Shown here in pieces: positions 10,302-20,560 of a DNA stretch of 64,000 bases. The position numbers and the translations under genes are program-made. This DNA is from Pseudomonas poae (GTDB lineage Bacteria > Pseudomonadota > Gammaproteobacteria > Pseudomonadales > Pseudomonadaceae): assembly GCA_028869255.1 (NCBI GenBank), contig CP110972.1, forward strand, positions 315,001 to 379,000. Reading direction: 5' to 3'. Under the pieces are notes generated by a model. The model saw only the letters and a list, made by a program, of their open reading frames with translations. It did no database searches and was not told the DNA's origin. Within the stretch, counting starts at the first letter, position 1. Every line of letters starts with the position of its first letter.

Positions 10302-10826
10302 ATGACTTTAATCCTAGGTATCGACCCCGGTTCGCGCATCACCGGTTTTGGCGTGGTGCAACAGACCCCGCGTGGCTGCGTCTACGTCGCCTCGGGCTGC
10401 ATCCGCACCGGCGCGGGCGAGTTGGCCGAGCGCCTGCAGATCGTCTATCGCGGCGTGCGTGAGGTGATCCAGACCTACGGGCCGGTCACCATGGGCATCG
10501 AGAAGGTGTTCATGGCCAAGAACGCCGACTCCGCGTTGAAGCTCGGCCAGGCCCGTGGCGCCGCTATCGTAGCGGGTGCGGAGGAGGGCATGGAAATCGC
10601 CGAGTACACGGCGACGCAGGTTAAACAAGCCGTGGTCGGCACCGGTGCGGCCAATAAGGAGCAAGTGCAGATGATGGTCATGCACATGCTCAAACTCACC
10701 TCAAAACCGCAAATCGACGCCTCCGACGCCCTGGCCATTGCCATTTGCCACGCGCACACCCGTTCCAGCCTGTTGCCTCACGGCCTTGGTACGGCACGCA
10801 GTCGTGGCGGGCGGCTGCGTCTCTGA
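10302..10826 (+). CDS. ruvC: Crossover junction endodeoxyribonuclease RuvC
   Basis: This cuts Holliday junctions during recombinational repair. It has 174 aa. The catalytic acidic residues are in the expected contexts: Asp in [13 protein letters not shown] near the N-terminus, Glu in [11 protein letters not shown], and the pair in [15 protein letters not shown] near the C-terminus. The start is ATG 10302 ([10 protein letters not shown]), although the frame is open to 10260. It leads the ruvCAB group. Confidence 0.96.
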   Translation: MTLILGIDPGSRITGFGVVQQTPRGCVYVASGCIRTGAGELAERLQIVYRGVREVIQTYGPVTMGIEKVFMAKNADSALKLGQARGAAIVAGAEEGMEIAEYTATQVKQAVVGTGAANKEQVQMMVMHMLKLTSKPQIDASDALAIAICHAHTRSSLLPHGLGTARSRGGRLRL

Positions 10827-10894
10827 TAGCATCAGCGCAATCGTTATTTCCGGTCAGGCGCTGTTCTGACCTTCAAGCTTTAAGGATCTGAACC

Positions 10895-11506
10895 GTGATT
10901 GGACGCTTGCGCGGCACCCTGGCTGAGAAACAGCCGCCGCACCTGATTCTGGATGTAAATGGGTTGGGGTATGAGCTGGAAGTGCCCATGACCACCCTTT
11001 ATCGCCTACCGTCGGTCGGTGAGCCGCTGACCCTGCACACCCATCTGGTGGTGCGCGAAGATGCGCAATTGCTCTATGGTTTCATTGGCAAGCGTGACCG
11101 CGACTTCTTCCGCGAGCTGATTCGCCTGAACGGCGTGGGGCCCAAGCTTGCGCTGGCGCTGATGTCGAGCCTGGAAGTGGACGAGCTGGTACGTGCGGTT
11201 TCGGCCCAGGACACCTCGGCGCTGACCAAGGTGCCGGGTGTCGGCAAGAAAACCGCTGAGCGCCTGCTGGTGGAGCTCAAGGACCGCTTCAAAGCCTGGG
11301 AAGTGGTACCGAGCATGTTTGCGCTGGTGCCGAATCAGCCGGATATGCCGGCCGGCCAGGTCGCCAGCGCTGAAAGCGATGCGGTCAGCGCGCTGATCTC
11401 CTTGGGCTACAAGCCGCAAGAGGCCAGCAAGGCGGTGTCGGCCATCAAGGACAAGAACCTGAGCAGCGAAGACATGATCCGCCGAGCCCTGAAGGGAATG
11501 ATTTAA
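10895..11506 (+). CDS. ruvA: Holliday junction branch migration protein RuvA
   Basis: It binds the four-way junction and loads RuvB. It has 203 aa: an N-terminal OB fold ([20 protein letters not shown]), two helix-hairpin-helix units ([15 protein letters not shown] and [20 protein letters not shown]), and a C-terminal UBA-like domain ([19 protein letters not shown]) that contacts RuvB. It is followed without any gap by ruvB, so translation is probably coupled. Confidence 0.97.
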   Translation: MIGRLRGTLAEKQPPHLILDVNGLGYELEVPMTTLYRLPSVGEPLTLHTHLVVREDAQLLYGFIGKRDRDFFRELIRLNGVGPKLALALMSSLEVDELVRAVSAQDTSALTKVPGVGKKTAERLLVELKDRFKAWEVVPSMFALVPNQPDMPAGQVASAESDAVSALISLGYKPQEASKAVSAIKDKNLSSEDMIRRALKGMI

Positions 11507-12565
11507 GTGATTGAAGCTGATCGTCTGATTGCGGCCACCGGCCCGCGTGACCGTGAAGAAGTCCAGGACCGGGCCATCCGCCCCCTGAGCCTGGCCGACT
11601 ACATTGGCCAGCCCACCGTGCGCGAGCAGATGGAGTTGTTTATCCAGGCCGCACGCGGGCGCAGTGAGTCCCTGGACCACACGCTGATCTTCGGCCCGCC
11701 GGGGCTGGGTAAAACCACCCTGGCCAATATCATCGCCCAGGAAATGGGCGTGTCGATCAAGTCCACCTCCGGCCCGGTGCTGGAGCGGCCAGGTGACCTG
11801 GCGGCGCTTCTGACCAACCTTGAGCCGCACGACGTGCTGTTTATCGACGAAATTCACCGGCTGTCGCCGATCGTCGAAGAAGTGCTGTACCCGGCGATGG
11901 AAGACTTCCAGCTCGACATCATGATCGGTGAAGGTCCGGCAGCCCGTTCGATCAAGCTTGATTTGCCGCCGTTCACATTGGTCGGCGCGACTACGCGGGC
12001 GGGCATGTTGACCAACCCGCTGCGAGACCGTTTCGGCATTGTTCAACGTCTGGAGTTCTATAGCACTGCGGACCTTGCGACCATCGTCAGCCGCTCGGCG
12101 AACATTCTCGGCTTGCCGCTGGACCCGGAAGGCGCGTTTGAAATCGCCCGTCGCGCCCGTGGTACGCCACGGATCGCCAACCGCTTGCTGCGCCGTGTAC
12201 GCGACTTTGCCGAAGTGCGGGCCAAGGGGCATATCACCAAGGCCGTGGCGGACCTGGCCTTGAACCTGCTGGATGTGGACGAACATGGCTTCGATCACCA
12301 GGATCGACGTCTACTCTTGACCATGATCGAGAAGTTCGACGGTGGCCCGGTGGGCGTCGACAGCCTGGCGGCCGCGATCAGTGAAGAGCGCCATACCATT
12401 GAGGATGTGCTGGAGCCGTACCTGATCCAGCAGGGCTACATCATGCGCACACCCAGGGGGCGGGTGGTGACGCGCCATGCCTATTTGCACTTCGGGTTAA
12501 ACATTCCGTCACGATTGGGTGAGATGCCTGTGGTAGACGAATTCCTCGATGCAGTGGACGATTAA
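11507..12565 (+). CDS. ruvB: Holliday junction branch migration ATPase RuvB
   Basis: The AAA+ motor that drives branch migration with RuvA. It has 352 aa. Walker A is [11 protein letters not shown], Walker B is [10 protein letters not shown], sensor 1 is GATTRAGML, and a C-terminal winged-helix domain ends with [12 protein letters not shown]. The GTG start at 11507 abuts the ruvA stop codon, and the ruvA end supplies the ribosome-binding sequence (AAGGGAATG). Confidence 0.97.
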   Translation: MIEADRLIAATGPRDREEVQDRAIRPLSLADYIGQPTVREQMELFIQAARGRSESLDHTLIFGPPGLGKTTLANIIAQEMGVSIKSTSGPVLERPGDLAALLTNLEPHDVLFIDEIHRLSPIVEEVLYPAMEDFQLDIMIGEGPAARSIKLDLPPFTLVGATTRAGMLTNPLRDRFGIVQRLEFYSTADLATIVSRSANILGLPLDPEGAFEIARRARGTPRIANRLLRRVRDFAEVRAKGHITKAVADLALNLLDVDEHGFDHQDRRLLLTMIEKFDGGPVGVDSLAAAISEERHTIEDVLEPYLIQQGYIMRTPRGRVVTRHAYLHFGLNIPSRLGEMPVVDEFLDAVDD

Positions 12566-12704
12566 AAGCATTACTTGAGTCGATTTATTCGAGGTTTGTG
12601 CTGTCCTAGTGGCTGGCGTCGTCATTCAGTCACTGGAAATGATTCAGCTAACGCAAAAACAGTTGCCCAGCCGGATTGGCAACCTGAGGAGTAAGCACTA
12701 GAGT

Positions 12705-13160
12705 ATGCGCGCGCAAAACGGGGATCAGTCGTTCGCACATCGCTGTCGCGTTTATTACGAGGACACCGATGCCGGCGGCATCGTGTATTACGTCAATTAC
12801 CTAAAGTTCATGGAGCGGGCTCGAACCGAGCGGCTACGGGAGCTGGGCTTTGCCCAATCCGAGCTGGCAGGGGAGGACCTGTTGTTTGTCGTGCATTCCA
12901 GCGAGGCTCGCTATCACGCGCCGGCGCGGTTGGACGATGAGCTGTTGGTCAGTGCGCAAGTGATCGAATTGAACCGTGTCAGCCTGCGTTTCAAGCAGCA
13001 GGTCAGGCGGGCAACGGATGCAACGCTGCTCTGTGAGGGGCAGTTCCTGGTGGCCTGTGTGCGCACCAACAGTTTGAAACCTCGGGCCATTCCCGAAACT
13101 CTACGTGCGGCCTTTGCCGCCGAGAGCGGCGCGGGTAAACAATCAAAGCAGGAGATTTAG
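12705..13160 (+). CDS. ybgC: Tol-Pal system-associated acyl-CoA thioesterase
   Basis: A hotdog-fold thioesterase, 151 aa. The 4-hydroxybenzoyl-CoA thioesterase-type active site is visible as [24 protein letters not shown], where the Asp is catalytic. It is the first gene of the tol-pal operon, as in E. coli and other Pseudomonas; its link to Tol function is not understood. AGGAG lies upstream of the ATG, and tolQ begins one base after its stop. Confidence 0.94.
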   Translation: MRAQNGDQSFAHRCRVYYEDTDAGGIVYYVNYLKFMERARTERLRELGFAQSELAGEDLLFVVHSSEARYHAPARLDDELLVSAQVIELNRVSLRFKQQVRRATDATLLCEGQFLVACVRTNSLKPRAIPETLRAAFAAESGAGKQSKQEI

Positions 13161-13161
13161 C

Positions 13162-13857
13162 GTGGAACCTACCGTCGTCGACCATTCCTCCATGTGGAGC
13201 CTGGTCAGCAATGCCAGTGTTGTGGTTCAACTGGTCATGCTGACCCTGGTAGCCGCATCGGTTACCTCTTGGGTCATGATTTTTCAGCGCAGCAACCTGC
13301 TGCGCGCCGGTCGACGTGCCCTGGAGAGCTTTGAAGAGCGCTTCTGGTCGGGTATCGACCTGTCCAAACTGTACCGCCAGGCCGGCAGCAACCCGGACCC
13401 GGATTCGGGCGTCGAGCAGATCTTCCGCGCAGGCTTCAAGGAATTCTCGCGCCTGCGCCAGCAGCCGGGCGTTGACCCGGAAGCCGTGATGGAAGGTGTG
13501 GCCCGTGCCATGCGCGTGGCCATCTCCCGCGAAGAAGAGAAGCTTGAGCAAAGCTTGCCGTTCCTCGCGACCGTAGGTTCCGTGAGCCCGTACATCGGTC
13601 TGTTCGGTACCGTGTGGGGGATCATGAACTCCTTCCGTGGCCTGGCCCAGGCCCAGCAAGCGACCCTGGCCACCGTGGCCCCGGGTATCGCCGAAGCCCT
13701 GATCGCCACAGCGATCGGCCTGTTTGCCGCTATCCCCGCAGTAATCGCCTACAACCGTTTTGCCGCCACCAGCGAAACCTTGATCGGCCGTTACTACACC
13801 TTCGCCGATGAATTCCAGGCGATCCTGCACCGTAAAGTGCACACCAGCGAAGAATAA
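13162..13857 (+). CDS. tolQ: Tol-Pal system protein TolQ
   Basis: An inner-membrane, proton-motive-force-driven motor subunit (ExbB/MotA family) that works with TolR to energise TolA. It has 231 aa with three membrane helices: ~16-36 (VVQLVMLTLVAASVTSWVM), ~136-160 and ~170-195. The family-defining run SPYIGLFGTVWGIMNSF is present. The start is GTG 13162 (MEPTVVDHSS), with GGAG 8 bases upstream. It is the second gene of the ybgC-tolQRAB-pal-cpoB cluster. Confidence 0.96.
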   Translation: MEPTVVDHSSMWSLVSNASVVVQLVMLTLVAASVTSWVMIFQRSNLLRAGRRALESFEERFWSGIDLSKLYRQAGSNPDPDSGVEQIFRAGFKEFSRLRQQPGVDPEAVMEGVARAMRVAISREEEKLEQSLPFLATVGSVSPYIGLFGTVWGIMNSFRGLAQAQQATLATVAPGIAEALIATAIGLFAAIPAVIAYNRFAATSETLIGRYYTFADEFQAILHRKVHTSEE

Positions 13858-13871
13858 GCAGGTAATTCCCA

Positions 13872-14333
13872 ATGGCTTTAATCGCTCGAGCTCGCAAAAA
13901 GCGCAAGCCGGTCGCCGAGATGAACGTAGTGCCCTACATCGACGTGATGCTGGTACTGCTGGTCATCTTCATGGTGACCGCGCCGATGCTCAACCAGGGC
14001 GTGAAGGTTGATCTGCCCAAGGTTTCCAGTGAAGCCTTGCCGCAAGACAACAACACACAGGTCCTGACCATTTCGATCAAGTCTGACAAGACCTATTACT
14101 GGAACCTTGGCAGCGAAGTCGACACTCAGAAACAGCAAGACAAGGCCCTGACCTTGCCGGCGATGACCGATGCGGTGACCAAGATCATTCGCTCCGGCAA
14201 CGAAGGCGGCAAGCACACCCAGGTGTTCATCCGCGGCGACAAGTCTGTCGACTATGGCTCTGTGATGGGCGCCATGGGCGGGCTGCAGAAAGCCGGCGTC
14301 GGTAACGTTGGCTTGATTACCGAGGCGCCCTGA
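13872..14333 (+). CDS. tolR: Tol-Pal system protein TolR
   Basis: The ExbD-like partner of TolQ, 153 aa. A short basic N-terminus (RARKKRKPVAEMN) precedes one membrane helix containing the essential proton-carrying Asp at residue 24 (VPYIDVMLVLLVIFMVTAPM). The periplasmic remainder is the TolR domain, with a C-terminal amphipathic part. Its TGA overlaps the tolA ATG (ATGA), indicating coupled translation. Confidence 0.96.
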   Translation: MALIARARKKRKPVAEMNVVPYIDVMLVLLVIFMVTAPMLNQGVKVDLPKVSSEALPQDNNTQVLTISIKSDKTYYWNLGSEVDTQKQQDKALTLPAMTDAVTKIIRSGNEGGKHTQVFIRGDKSVDYGSVMGAMGGLQKAGVGNVGLITEAP

Positions 14334-15406
14334 TGCAGCAACAGCGAGAGCCGTCCGCCTCGGAAAGCTTCTTCTGGCCTAGCGTCTGGGCAATTGCCCT
14401 GCACGTCCTGGTGTTTGGCATGCTGTTCGTCAGCTTTGCCATGACCCCGGACCTGCCGCCAGCCAAGCCGATCGTGCAGGCGACCCTGTATCAGCTGAAA
14501 TCGAAAAGCCAGGCCACCACCCAGACCAATCAGAAGATTGCGGGTGAGGCCCAGAAGTCGGCTGCGCGCCAGACTGAAGTCGAGCAGATGGAACAGAAGA
14601 AGGTCGAGCAGGAAGCGGTGAAGGCTGCTGCGGAACAAAAGAAAGAAGAGGCGGCTCAAAAGGCCGAGGAATCGAAAAAGGCTGACGAAGCGAAGAAGGC
14701 CGACGAGGCGAAAAAGGCTGATGAAGCCAAAAAAGCCGAGAAAGCTGCCGATGCCAAAAAAGCCGAAGAGAAACAATTGGCTGATATAGCCAAGAAGAAA
14801 GCCGAAGACGAAGCGAAAAAAGCTGCCGAAGAAGAGGCCAAGAAAAAGGCCGCTGAAGACGCCAAGAAAAAGATAGTCGAAGACGCGAAGAAGAAAGCCG
14901 CCGAAGACGCCAAGAAAAAAGCTGAAGCAGACGAGGCGAAGAAAAAAATCGCCGATGATGCGAAGAAGAAAGCTGCCGCCGACGCCACCAAGAAAAAGGC
15001 CCAGGAAGCAGCACGTAAATCCGCCGAAGAGAAAAAGGCCCAGGCCTTGGCAGATTTGCTTTCCGACACGCCGCAACGTCAGCAAGCCTTGGCCGATGAG
15101 CGTGGCGATGAAGTCGCGGGCAGTTTCGACGACCTGATTCGGGCACGGGCAGCAGAAGGCTGGACACGTCCACCTTCGGCACGCAAAGGCATGACAGTAG
15201 TGCTGCAGATCGGCATGTTGCCGGACGGCACGGTGACTTCGGTCAGCGTGGCCAAGTCCAGTGGTGACGGCTCGTTCGACAGTTCGGCGGTTGCCGCAGT
15301 CAAGAACATTGGCCGGTTGACCGAGATGCAGGGAATGAAACCAAGCGACTTCGCTCCCTATCGTTCATTCAAGATGACATTCACACCTGAGGATCTAGCC
15401 TTGTGA
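14333..15406 (+). CDS. tolA: Cell envelope integrity protein TolA
   Basis: The protein spans the periplasm and transmits TolQR energy to Pal at the outer membrane. It has 357 aa: a membrane helix (~17-37), a long Ala/Lys/Glu-rich helical domain II (~80-235) made of repeats such as [20 protein letters not shown], and a folded C-terminal domain III (~245-357) resembling a TonB-like domain ([20 protein letters not shown]). The repetitive A-rich strand is normal for TolA. Its stop overlaps the tolB GTG. Confidence 0.96.
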   Translation: MQQQREPSASESFFWPSVWAIALHVLVFGMLFVSFAMTPDLPPAKPIVQATLYQLKSKSQATTQTNQKIAGEAQKSAARQTEVEQMEQKKVEQEAVKAAAEQKKEEAAQKAEESKKADEAKKADEAKKADEAKKAEKAADAKKAEEKQLADIAKKKAEDEAKKAAEEEAKKKAAEDAKKKIVEDAKKKAAEDAKKKAEADEAKKKIADDAKKKAAADATKKKAQEAARKSAEEKKAQALADLLSDTPQRQQALADERGDEVAGSFDDLIRARAAEGWTRPPSARKGMTVVLQIGMLPDGTVTSVSVAKSSGDGSFDSSAVAAVKNIGRLTEMQGMKPSDFAPYRSFKMTFTPEDLAL

Positions 15407-16704
15407 GAAACCTTCTTCGAGGAATGCTTGTCGTTATTTGCTGTATGGCAGGGATAGCGGCGGCGGATGAAAAGAACATCCTGGTCACCAGCGGTAGCGA
15501 TCGGGCCACCCCGATCGCGGTAGTACCGTTCGGCTGGCAGGGCGGCAGCGTGCTGCCGGACGACATGGCCCAGATCGTCAGCGATGACCTGCGCAACTCC
15601 GGTTACTACGCACCGATTCCGAAAGGCAACATGATCAGCCAGCCGAACCAGGCCAGCGAAGTTGTGTTCCGTGACTGGAAAGCCGTTGGTGCGCAATACC
15701 TGATGGTCGGCAATATCACGCCGGCCGGCGGTCGCCTGCAGATCCAGTACACGTTGTTCAACGTGGCCACCGAGCAGCAGGTATTGACCGGCAGCGTATC
15801 GGGCACCGCCGAACAACTGCGGGACATGGCCCACTACATTTCGGACCAGTCGTTTGAAAAGCTCACCGGTATCAAGGGGGCTTTCTCGACGCGTCTGCTG
15901 TATGTAACGGCTGAACGCTTCTCTGTAGACAACACTCGTTACACTTTGCAGCGCTCGGACTATGACGGTGCACGCGCCGTGACCCTGCTGCAATCGCGTG
16001 AGCCAATCCTGTCGCCGCGCTTCGCGCCGGACGGCAAGCGTATTGCCTACGTGTCTTTCGAACAGCGTCGTGCGCGCATTTTCGTCCAGCACATCGATAC
16101 TGGCCGTCGTGAGCAGATCACCAACTTCGAAGGCCTCAACGGTGCACCGGCCTGGTCGCCGGATGGTTCGCGCCTGGCGTTCGTGCTGTCCAAGGACGGC
16201 AACCCGGATATCTACGTGATGAACATGGCTTCGCGCCAGATCAGCCGTGTTACCAGCGGCCCGGGCATCAACACCGAACCGTTCTGGGGTAAAGATGGTT
16301 CGACCATCTACTTCACCTCCGACCGTGGCGGCAAGCCTCAGGTCTACAAGGCAAATGTGAACGGCGGCAGCGCGGAACGAGTGACCTTTATTGGTAACTA
16401 CAACGCCAATCCGAAGCTTTCGGCTGATGAAAAGACGTTGGTGATGATTCACCGTCAGGATGGTTTCACTAATTTCCGGGTTGCGGCCCAGGATTTGCAG
16501 CGTGGAACGGTAAAAATCCTCACAGATACCAACCTTGATGAGTCAGCTACTGTTGCGCCCAACGGCACCATGGTAATCTACGCCACCCGCCAGCAGGGCC
16601 GGGGAGTCTTGATGCTCGTGTCCATTAATGGACGCGTAAGGCTCCCGCTTCCTACCGCTCAAGGCGAAGTCAGAGAACCGTCCTGGTCCCCTTACCTGAA
16701 CTGA
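15403..16704 (+). CDS. tolB: Tol-Pal system beta-propeller protein TolB
   Basis: A periplasmic protein that binds Pal and interacts with TolA. It has 433 aa with a signal peptide ([21 protein letters not shown], cleavage before DEKN). The N-terminal domain is followed by a six-bladed propeller with repeated motifs such as [17 protein letters not shown] and [16 protein letters not shown]. It begins at GTG 15403, overlapping the end of tolA by four bases. Confidence 0.97.
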   Translation: MRNLLRGMLVVICCMAGIAAADEKNILVTSGSDRATPIAVVPFGWQGGSVLPDDMAQIVSDDLRNSGYYAPIPKGNMISQPNQASEVVFRDWKAVGAQYLMVGNITPAGGRLQIQYTLFNVATEQQVLTGSVSGTAEQLRDMAHYISDQSFEKLTGIKGAFSTRLLYVTAERFSVDNTRYTLQRSDYDGARAVTLLQSREPILSPRFAPDGKRIAYVSFEQRRARIFVQHIDTGRREQITNFEGLNGAPAWSPDGSRLAFVLSKDGNPDIYVMNMASRQISRVTSGPGINTEPFWGKDGSTIYFTSDRGGKPQVYKANVNGGSAERVTFIGNYNANPKLSADEKTLVMIHRQDGFTNFRVAAQDLQRGTVKILTDTNLDESATVAPNGTMVIYATRQQGRGVLMLVSINGRVRLPLPTAQGEVREPSWSPYLN

Positions 16705-16759
16705 CGCGGCGCTACAAAAAGAAGTACTTAACACACTGGGGTTCATTAGGAGTTTCACG

Positions 16760-17260
16760 ATGGAAATGCTGAAGTTTGGTAAGTTTGCTGCTCTGGCTCT
16801 GGCTCTGTCCGTAGCCGTTGGTTGCTCGTCTAAAGGCGGCGACAATGCCGGTGAAGGCGCAGCTGTTGATCCAAACGCTGGTTACGGCGCTAACACTGGT
16901 GCAGTTGACGGCTCCCTGAGCGAAGAAGCTGCTCTGCGCGCTATCACCACTTTCTACTTCGAATACGACAGTTCGGACCTGAAACCAGAAGCCATGCGCG
17001 CTCTGGACGTTCACGCGAAGGACCTGAAAGCTAACGGCGCTCGCGTTGTTCTGGAAGGTAACACCGACGAACGTGGTACTCGTGAGTACAACATGGCACT
17101 GGGCGAGCGTCGTGCGAAAGCCGTTCAGCGCTACCTGGTACTGCAAGGTGTTGCTCCAGGCCAACTGGAACTGGTTTCCTACGGTAAAGAGCGTCCAGTT
17201 GCTACTGGCCACGACGAGCAGTCCTGGGCTCAAAACCGTCGCGTCGAACTGCGTAAGTAA
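16760..17260 (+). CDS. pal: Peptidoglycan-associated lipoprotein Pal (OprL)
   Basis: An outer-membrane lipoprotein that binds peptidoglycan. It has 166 aa. The lipobox AVGC places the lipidated Cys at residue 22. The OmpA-like domain (~60-165) carries the diaminopimelate-binding Asp and Arg in [21 protein letters not shown] spacer of 55 bp with AGGAG separates it from tolB, so it may have its own promoter or be strongly translated. Confidence 0.97.
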   Translation: MEMLKFGKFAALALALSVAVGCSSKGGDNAGEGAAVDPNAGYGANTGAVDGSLSEEAALRAITTFYFEYDSSDLKPEAMRALDVHAKDLKANGARVVLEGNTDERGTREYNMALGERRAKAVQRYLVLQGVAPGQLELVSYGKERPVATGHDEQSWAQNRRVELRK

Positions 17261-17266
17261 TTCGTC

Positions 17267-18099
17267 ATGCGAACGTGCCGTCGTGCTCTAACTGTATTGG
17301 CTCTCAGCTTCGCACCGCTTGCGGTGTGGGCTGCGGTTCCTGTGGAAGATAGCAACTCTGGCTATAACAATAGCGGGAGCAGTTATCCGCCAGCAGGTTA
17401 TGGCACGAACGGCGCCTATGCTGGGGGGCGGCTACGTCCGCCCCCTCCGCACAGGGCGAACTGTTCAACCAGCTGCAACGCATGCAGGATCAATTGTCGC
17501 AGCAACAAGGCACGATTGAAGTTCTGCAGAACCAAGTGAACCAGCTGAAGCAAGAAGGTCTGGAGCGTTACCAGGATCTTGATCGACGCATTGGAGCCGG
17601 CGTTACACCTGCCGCCACTCCTGATAATTCTTCTGCCGGTGGCGCGCCAAGTGCCGCCGCCGGTGGTGCAGCAGCAGGGGCCGCTGCCAGCCAAGCCCCT
17701 GCCGCGAGCAGCGAACCGGGTGATCCGGCCAAAGAAAAGCTGTATTACGATGCAGCTTTCGACCTGATCAAAGCCAAGGATTTCGATAAGGCCAGCCAGG
17801 CATTTACCGCTTTCCTGCGCAAATACCCGAACAGCCAATACGCGGGCAATGCCCAATACTGGTTGGGCGAGGTCAACCTGGCCAAGGGTGATCTGCAGGG
17901 GGCAGGCCAGGCATTTGCCAAGGTCAGCCAGCTGTACCCAAAGCACGCCAAGGTGCCTGATTCGCTGTACAAACTCGCTGACGTAGAGCGCCGCCTGGGT
18001 CATACCGACAAGGTCAAAGGCATTCTGCAGCAGGTTGTTGCCCAGTATCCTGGGACTTCCGCTGCCCAGTTGGCTCAACGGGATCTGCAGCGCTTGTAA
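17267..18099 (+). pseudogene. cpoB: CpoB/YbgF, coordinator of peptidoglycan synthesis, frameshifted
   Basis: CpoB is a periplasmic protein that coordinates PBP1B and Tol activity. The N-terminus has a signal peptide (MRTCRRALTVLALSF...AVWAAV). After GTNGAYAGG the frame is lost, and the remainder resumes in another frame with AQGELFNQLQRMQDQL, a coiled coil (~75-105), a Gly/Ala linker, and TPR repeats (DKASQAFTAFLRKYPNSQYA and following) to the C-terminus. The break lies between about 17425 and 17450, in a G6 run and a C5 run; the net change equals one missing base. An intact version would be ~277 aa. It is probably a sequencing artefact, because the rest is well conserved. Confidence 0.88.
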
Positions 18100-18120
18100 G
18101 CGCTGCCGCCCGTTTAGAAG

Positions 18121-18143
18121 AAACCCGCGCCTGGCGCGGGTTT
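18121..18143 (+). terminator. Terminator after the tol-pal-cpoB operon
   Basis: AAACCCGCGC pairs with GCGCGGGTTT around CTG and is followed by T6. It is a strong intrinsic terminator. Confidence 0.92.
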
Positions 18144-18263
18144 TTTCGTTAGAATCCACGCCCTTTTATGAAACACGCTTTTTGGGGCCTACGCGTTGGC
18201 GGGGTTCCTTGAAGTGCCTGACGGAGGCGGACAGCCTGTTTAGCTGTTACGCCCGTGGCGACT

Positions 18264-18910
18264 ATGCAAGACACATTACGTATCACCGAAGTTTTTTACT
18301 CGTTGCAGGGTGAAACGCGAACCGCTGGCCTGCCCACCGTATTTGTGCGCCTGACCGGCTGCCCTTTGCGTTGCCAGTACTGCGACAGCGCTTACGCCTT
18401 CAGTGGCGGCACTGTGCGCACCCTCGAAGACATCCTCGAGCAGGTTGCCGGTTACCGGCCGCGCTACGTCTGTGTGACAGGCGGCGAGCCCCTGGCGCAA
18501 CCCAACGCCATCCCTTGCTCAAGCAGTTGTGCGATGCCGGTTATGAGGTGTCCCTGGAAACCAGCGGCGCCCTGGACATATCTGCAGTGGACCCGCGTGT
18601 GAGCCGAGTGGTCGACCTCAAGACCCCGGGCTCCAAGGAAGCGCATCGCAACCGCTATGAGAACATCGACCTGCTGACGGCCAACGATCAGGTCAAGTTC
18701 GTCATCTGCTCCCGTGAAGATTACGACTGGGCGAACTCCAAGTTGATCCAGTATGGCCTGGACCGTCGCGCGGGTGAGGTGCTGTTCTCCCCAAGCCACC
18801 ACGACCTGAATGCACGTGACCTCGCTGACTGGGTGGTGGCTGATAACCTGCCAGTACGCCTGCAATTGCAGCTGCATAAATACCTTTGGAACGACGAGCC
18901 GGGACGCTGA
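18264..18910 (+). pseudogene. queE: 7-carboxy-7-deazaguanine synthase QueE, frameshifted
   Basis: A radical-SAM enzyme of queuosine and 7-deazaguanine synthesis. The substrate-binding start ITEVFYSLQGE and the cluster motif CPLRCQYC (CxxxCxxC) are intact, followed by CVTGGEPLAQPNAIP. At the C run 18512-18514 one base is missing; the protein continues in the next frame as LLKQLCDAGYEVSLETSG and ends DEPGR. A corrected protein would be 215 aa, normal for Pseudomonas QueE. GTG 18255 is an alternative start. queC follows after one base, so the pair is co-transcribed. Confidence 0.9.
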
Positions 18911-18911
18911 T

Positions 18912-19601
18912 ATGACTGAACAAACACTTGAGCAAAAACGCGCTGTAATCCTGCTGTCCGGTGGCCTGGATTCCGCCACTGTGGTGGCGATGGCGCAGGC
19001 TGACGGTTACACCTGCTACACCATGAGCTTCGATTACGGCCAGCGCCATCGCGCCGAGCTGAACGCCGCTGCCCGGGTAGCGCGTGACATGGGCGTCGCC
19101 GAACACAAAGTGATTGGCCTGAACCTCAACGGCATCGGCGGCTCGGCGCTGACCGACAGCAGCATCGATGTGCCGGAAGCACCGAGCGAAGGCATTCCGG
19201 TGACCTACGTGCCGGCCCGTAACACGGTGTTCCTGTCGCTGGCCTTGGGTTGGGCGGAAGTACTGAACGCGCGCGACATCTTTATCGGCGTGAATGCGGT
19301 GGACTATTCCGGCTACCCGGACTGCCGCCCGGAGTTCGTCGAGTCGTTCGAGCGCATGGCCAACCTGGCGACCAAGGCCGGTGTAGAGGGGCAGGGCTTT
19401 CGCATCCTGGCGCCGCTGCAGAACCTCAGCAAAGCCGATATCGTGAAGGCTGGTGTAGGACTTGGCGTGGATTATTCGCTGACTGTTTCCTGCTATCAGG
19501 CAGACGATAACGGCCGTGCTTGTGGGAAATGCGACAGCTGCCGACTGCGTGCAGAAGGCTTCCAAGCGGCCGGAATTGCTGACCCAACGCGTTATTTCTG
19601 A
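18912..19601 (+). CDS. queC: 7-cyano-7-deazaguanine synthase QueC
   Basis: It converts 7-carboxy-7-deazaguanine to preQ0 with ATP and ammonia in the queuosine pathway. It has 229 aa. The PP-loop [15 protein letters not shown] and the C-terminal zinc site ([17 protein letters not shown], four Cys) are complete. ATG 18912 follows directly on the queE stop. It is immediately upstream of tRNA-Lys; a Lys tRNA is not itself a queuosine substrate. Confidence 0.96.
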   Translation: MTEQTLEQKRAVILLSGGLDSATVVAMAQADGYTCYTMSFDYGQRHRAELNAAARVARDMGVAEHKVIGLNLNGIGGSALTDSSIDVPEAPSEGIPVTYVPARNTVFLSLALGWAEVLNARDIFIGVNAVDYSGYPDCRPEFVESFERMANLATKAGVEGQGFRILAPLQNLSKADIVKAGVGLGVDYSLTVSCYQADDNGRACGKCDSCRLRAEGFQAAGIADPTRYF

Positions 19602-19664
19602 TTTATTTCAAATAAGGTGTTGAATAATCCTTAGAAATCAGTATTATACGCGCCACCACACAGC

Positions 19665-19740
19665 GGGTCGTTAGCTCAGTTGGTAGAGCAGTTGGCTTTT
19701 AACCAATTGGTCGTAGGTTCGAATCCCACACGACCCACCA
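19665..19740 (+). tRNA. tRNA-Lys (anticodon TTT)
   Basis: A 76-nt cloverleaf. The acceptor stem is GGGTCGT/ACGACCC with an encoded CCA. The D arm is GCTC...GAGC. The anticodon stem is GTTGG/CCAAT with loop CTTTTAA, so the anticodon is TTT at 19698-19700. The T stem GTAGG/CCCAC has one A-C mismatch, where CCTAC would be expected. Confidence 0.96.
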
Positions 19741-19756
19741 TTTTTGGCGGTTTAGA

Positions 19757-19801
19757 AAATCCGGAAGGCCCACGCAAGTGAGGATTTCCGGGTTTTTTTT
19801 T
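19757..19801 (+). terminator. Terminator after tRNA-Lys
   Basis: AAATCCGGAA pairs with TTCCGGGTTT (one T-G pair) around a 19-base loop and is followed by a long T run. Confidence 0.8.
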
Positions 19802-19929
19802 GCCCGCAATAATCTTGCTCCCTGGCTGCTTGCTCGGACGGTAACGGTTCTTGACGTTGGGACGTTTTTACCGGCCCCCAAGTGACTTACCGCTGATGTC
19901 GATACCGCTCGGGCAAAGGTCAGAAAAGA

Positions 19930-20328
19930 CACAAGCTGAACGTCACCACGCCATTGTCCGTGGACTTTTCCGTGACGCACCAATTCACCGATGACTGGAC
20001 CCTGTAGGTGGGTAGCACCTGCACCCGCTGGAGCCAGTTGAAAAAGAGTGCGGTCAACAACAGTGGTGTGTCCGATCTGGCCAGCGAATTGGCAGGCCTG
20101 GATTCCATCACCGAACAACAGCACTGGCGCGACACCTGGTCTCACGCTATCGGCGCGGCATACCAAGTCAACCCGCAGTTGGTATTCAGCCAGGGTGCCG
20201 GTTGGACGCCCGTGGACAACCTGGCCTTCGACGTGCGCCAGGCACAACCGGCGCTGGGCCTGACCTACGACGCCAACCATGAAAACCGCGCCAACGGGTT
20301 CGGCGGCTCAATGACTCATCGTTTCTGA
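19930..20328 (+). pseudogene. Remnant of a FadL-type outer membrane transporter
   Basis: FadL/TodX-family proteins transport fatty acids and other hydrophobic compounds through the outer membrane. The translation HKLNVTTPLSVDFSVTHQFT then DDWTL resembles the C-terminal third of FadL, followed by an in-frame TAG at 20005-20007, then VGSTCTRWSQLKK, DTWSHAIGAAYQVNPQLVF, GAGWTPVDNLAFDV and ENRANGFGGSMTHRF. Internal pieces between these blocks appear deleted, and the N-terminal two thirds are absent. This is true decay, with multiple lesions, unlike the single-base indels elsewhere in the window. Confidence 0.75.
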
Positions 20329-20560
20329 GAGGCGTGTGCAATGGACACGGGAAGCCCGATGAGGGTTTCCCGTTTTTCTCGCCCGATAGACGCACCTGCC
20401 AATACCAGATTAGGCTTTTGAATCGATTCGATATTCTGTAGCCTTGCGCAGCTTCACCGTGCTTGATGAACACAATCACTTCGTCCGGCGGTGCCCAAAG
20501 GGCTCCAGAGCCGGTGGTACACTCGACTTTCGCGCAACTGCGCCTGCAGGTCTTGCGAAC

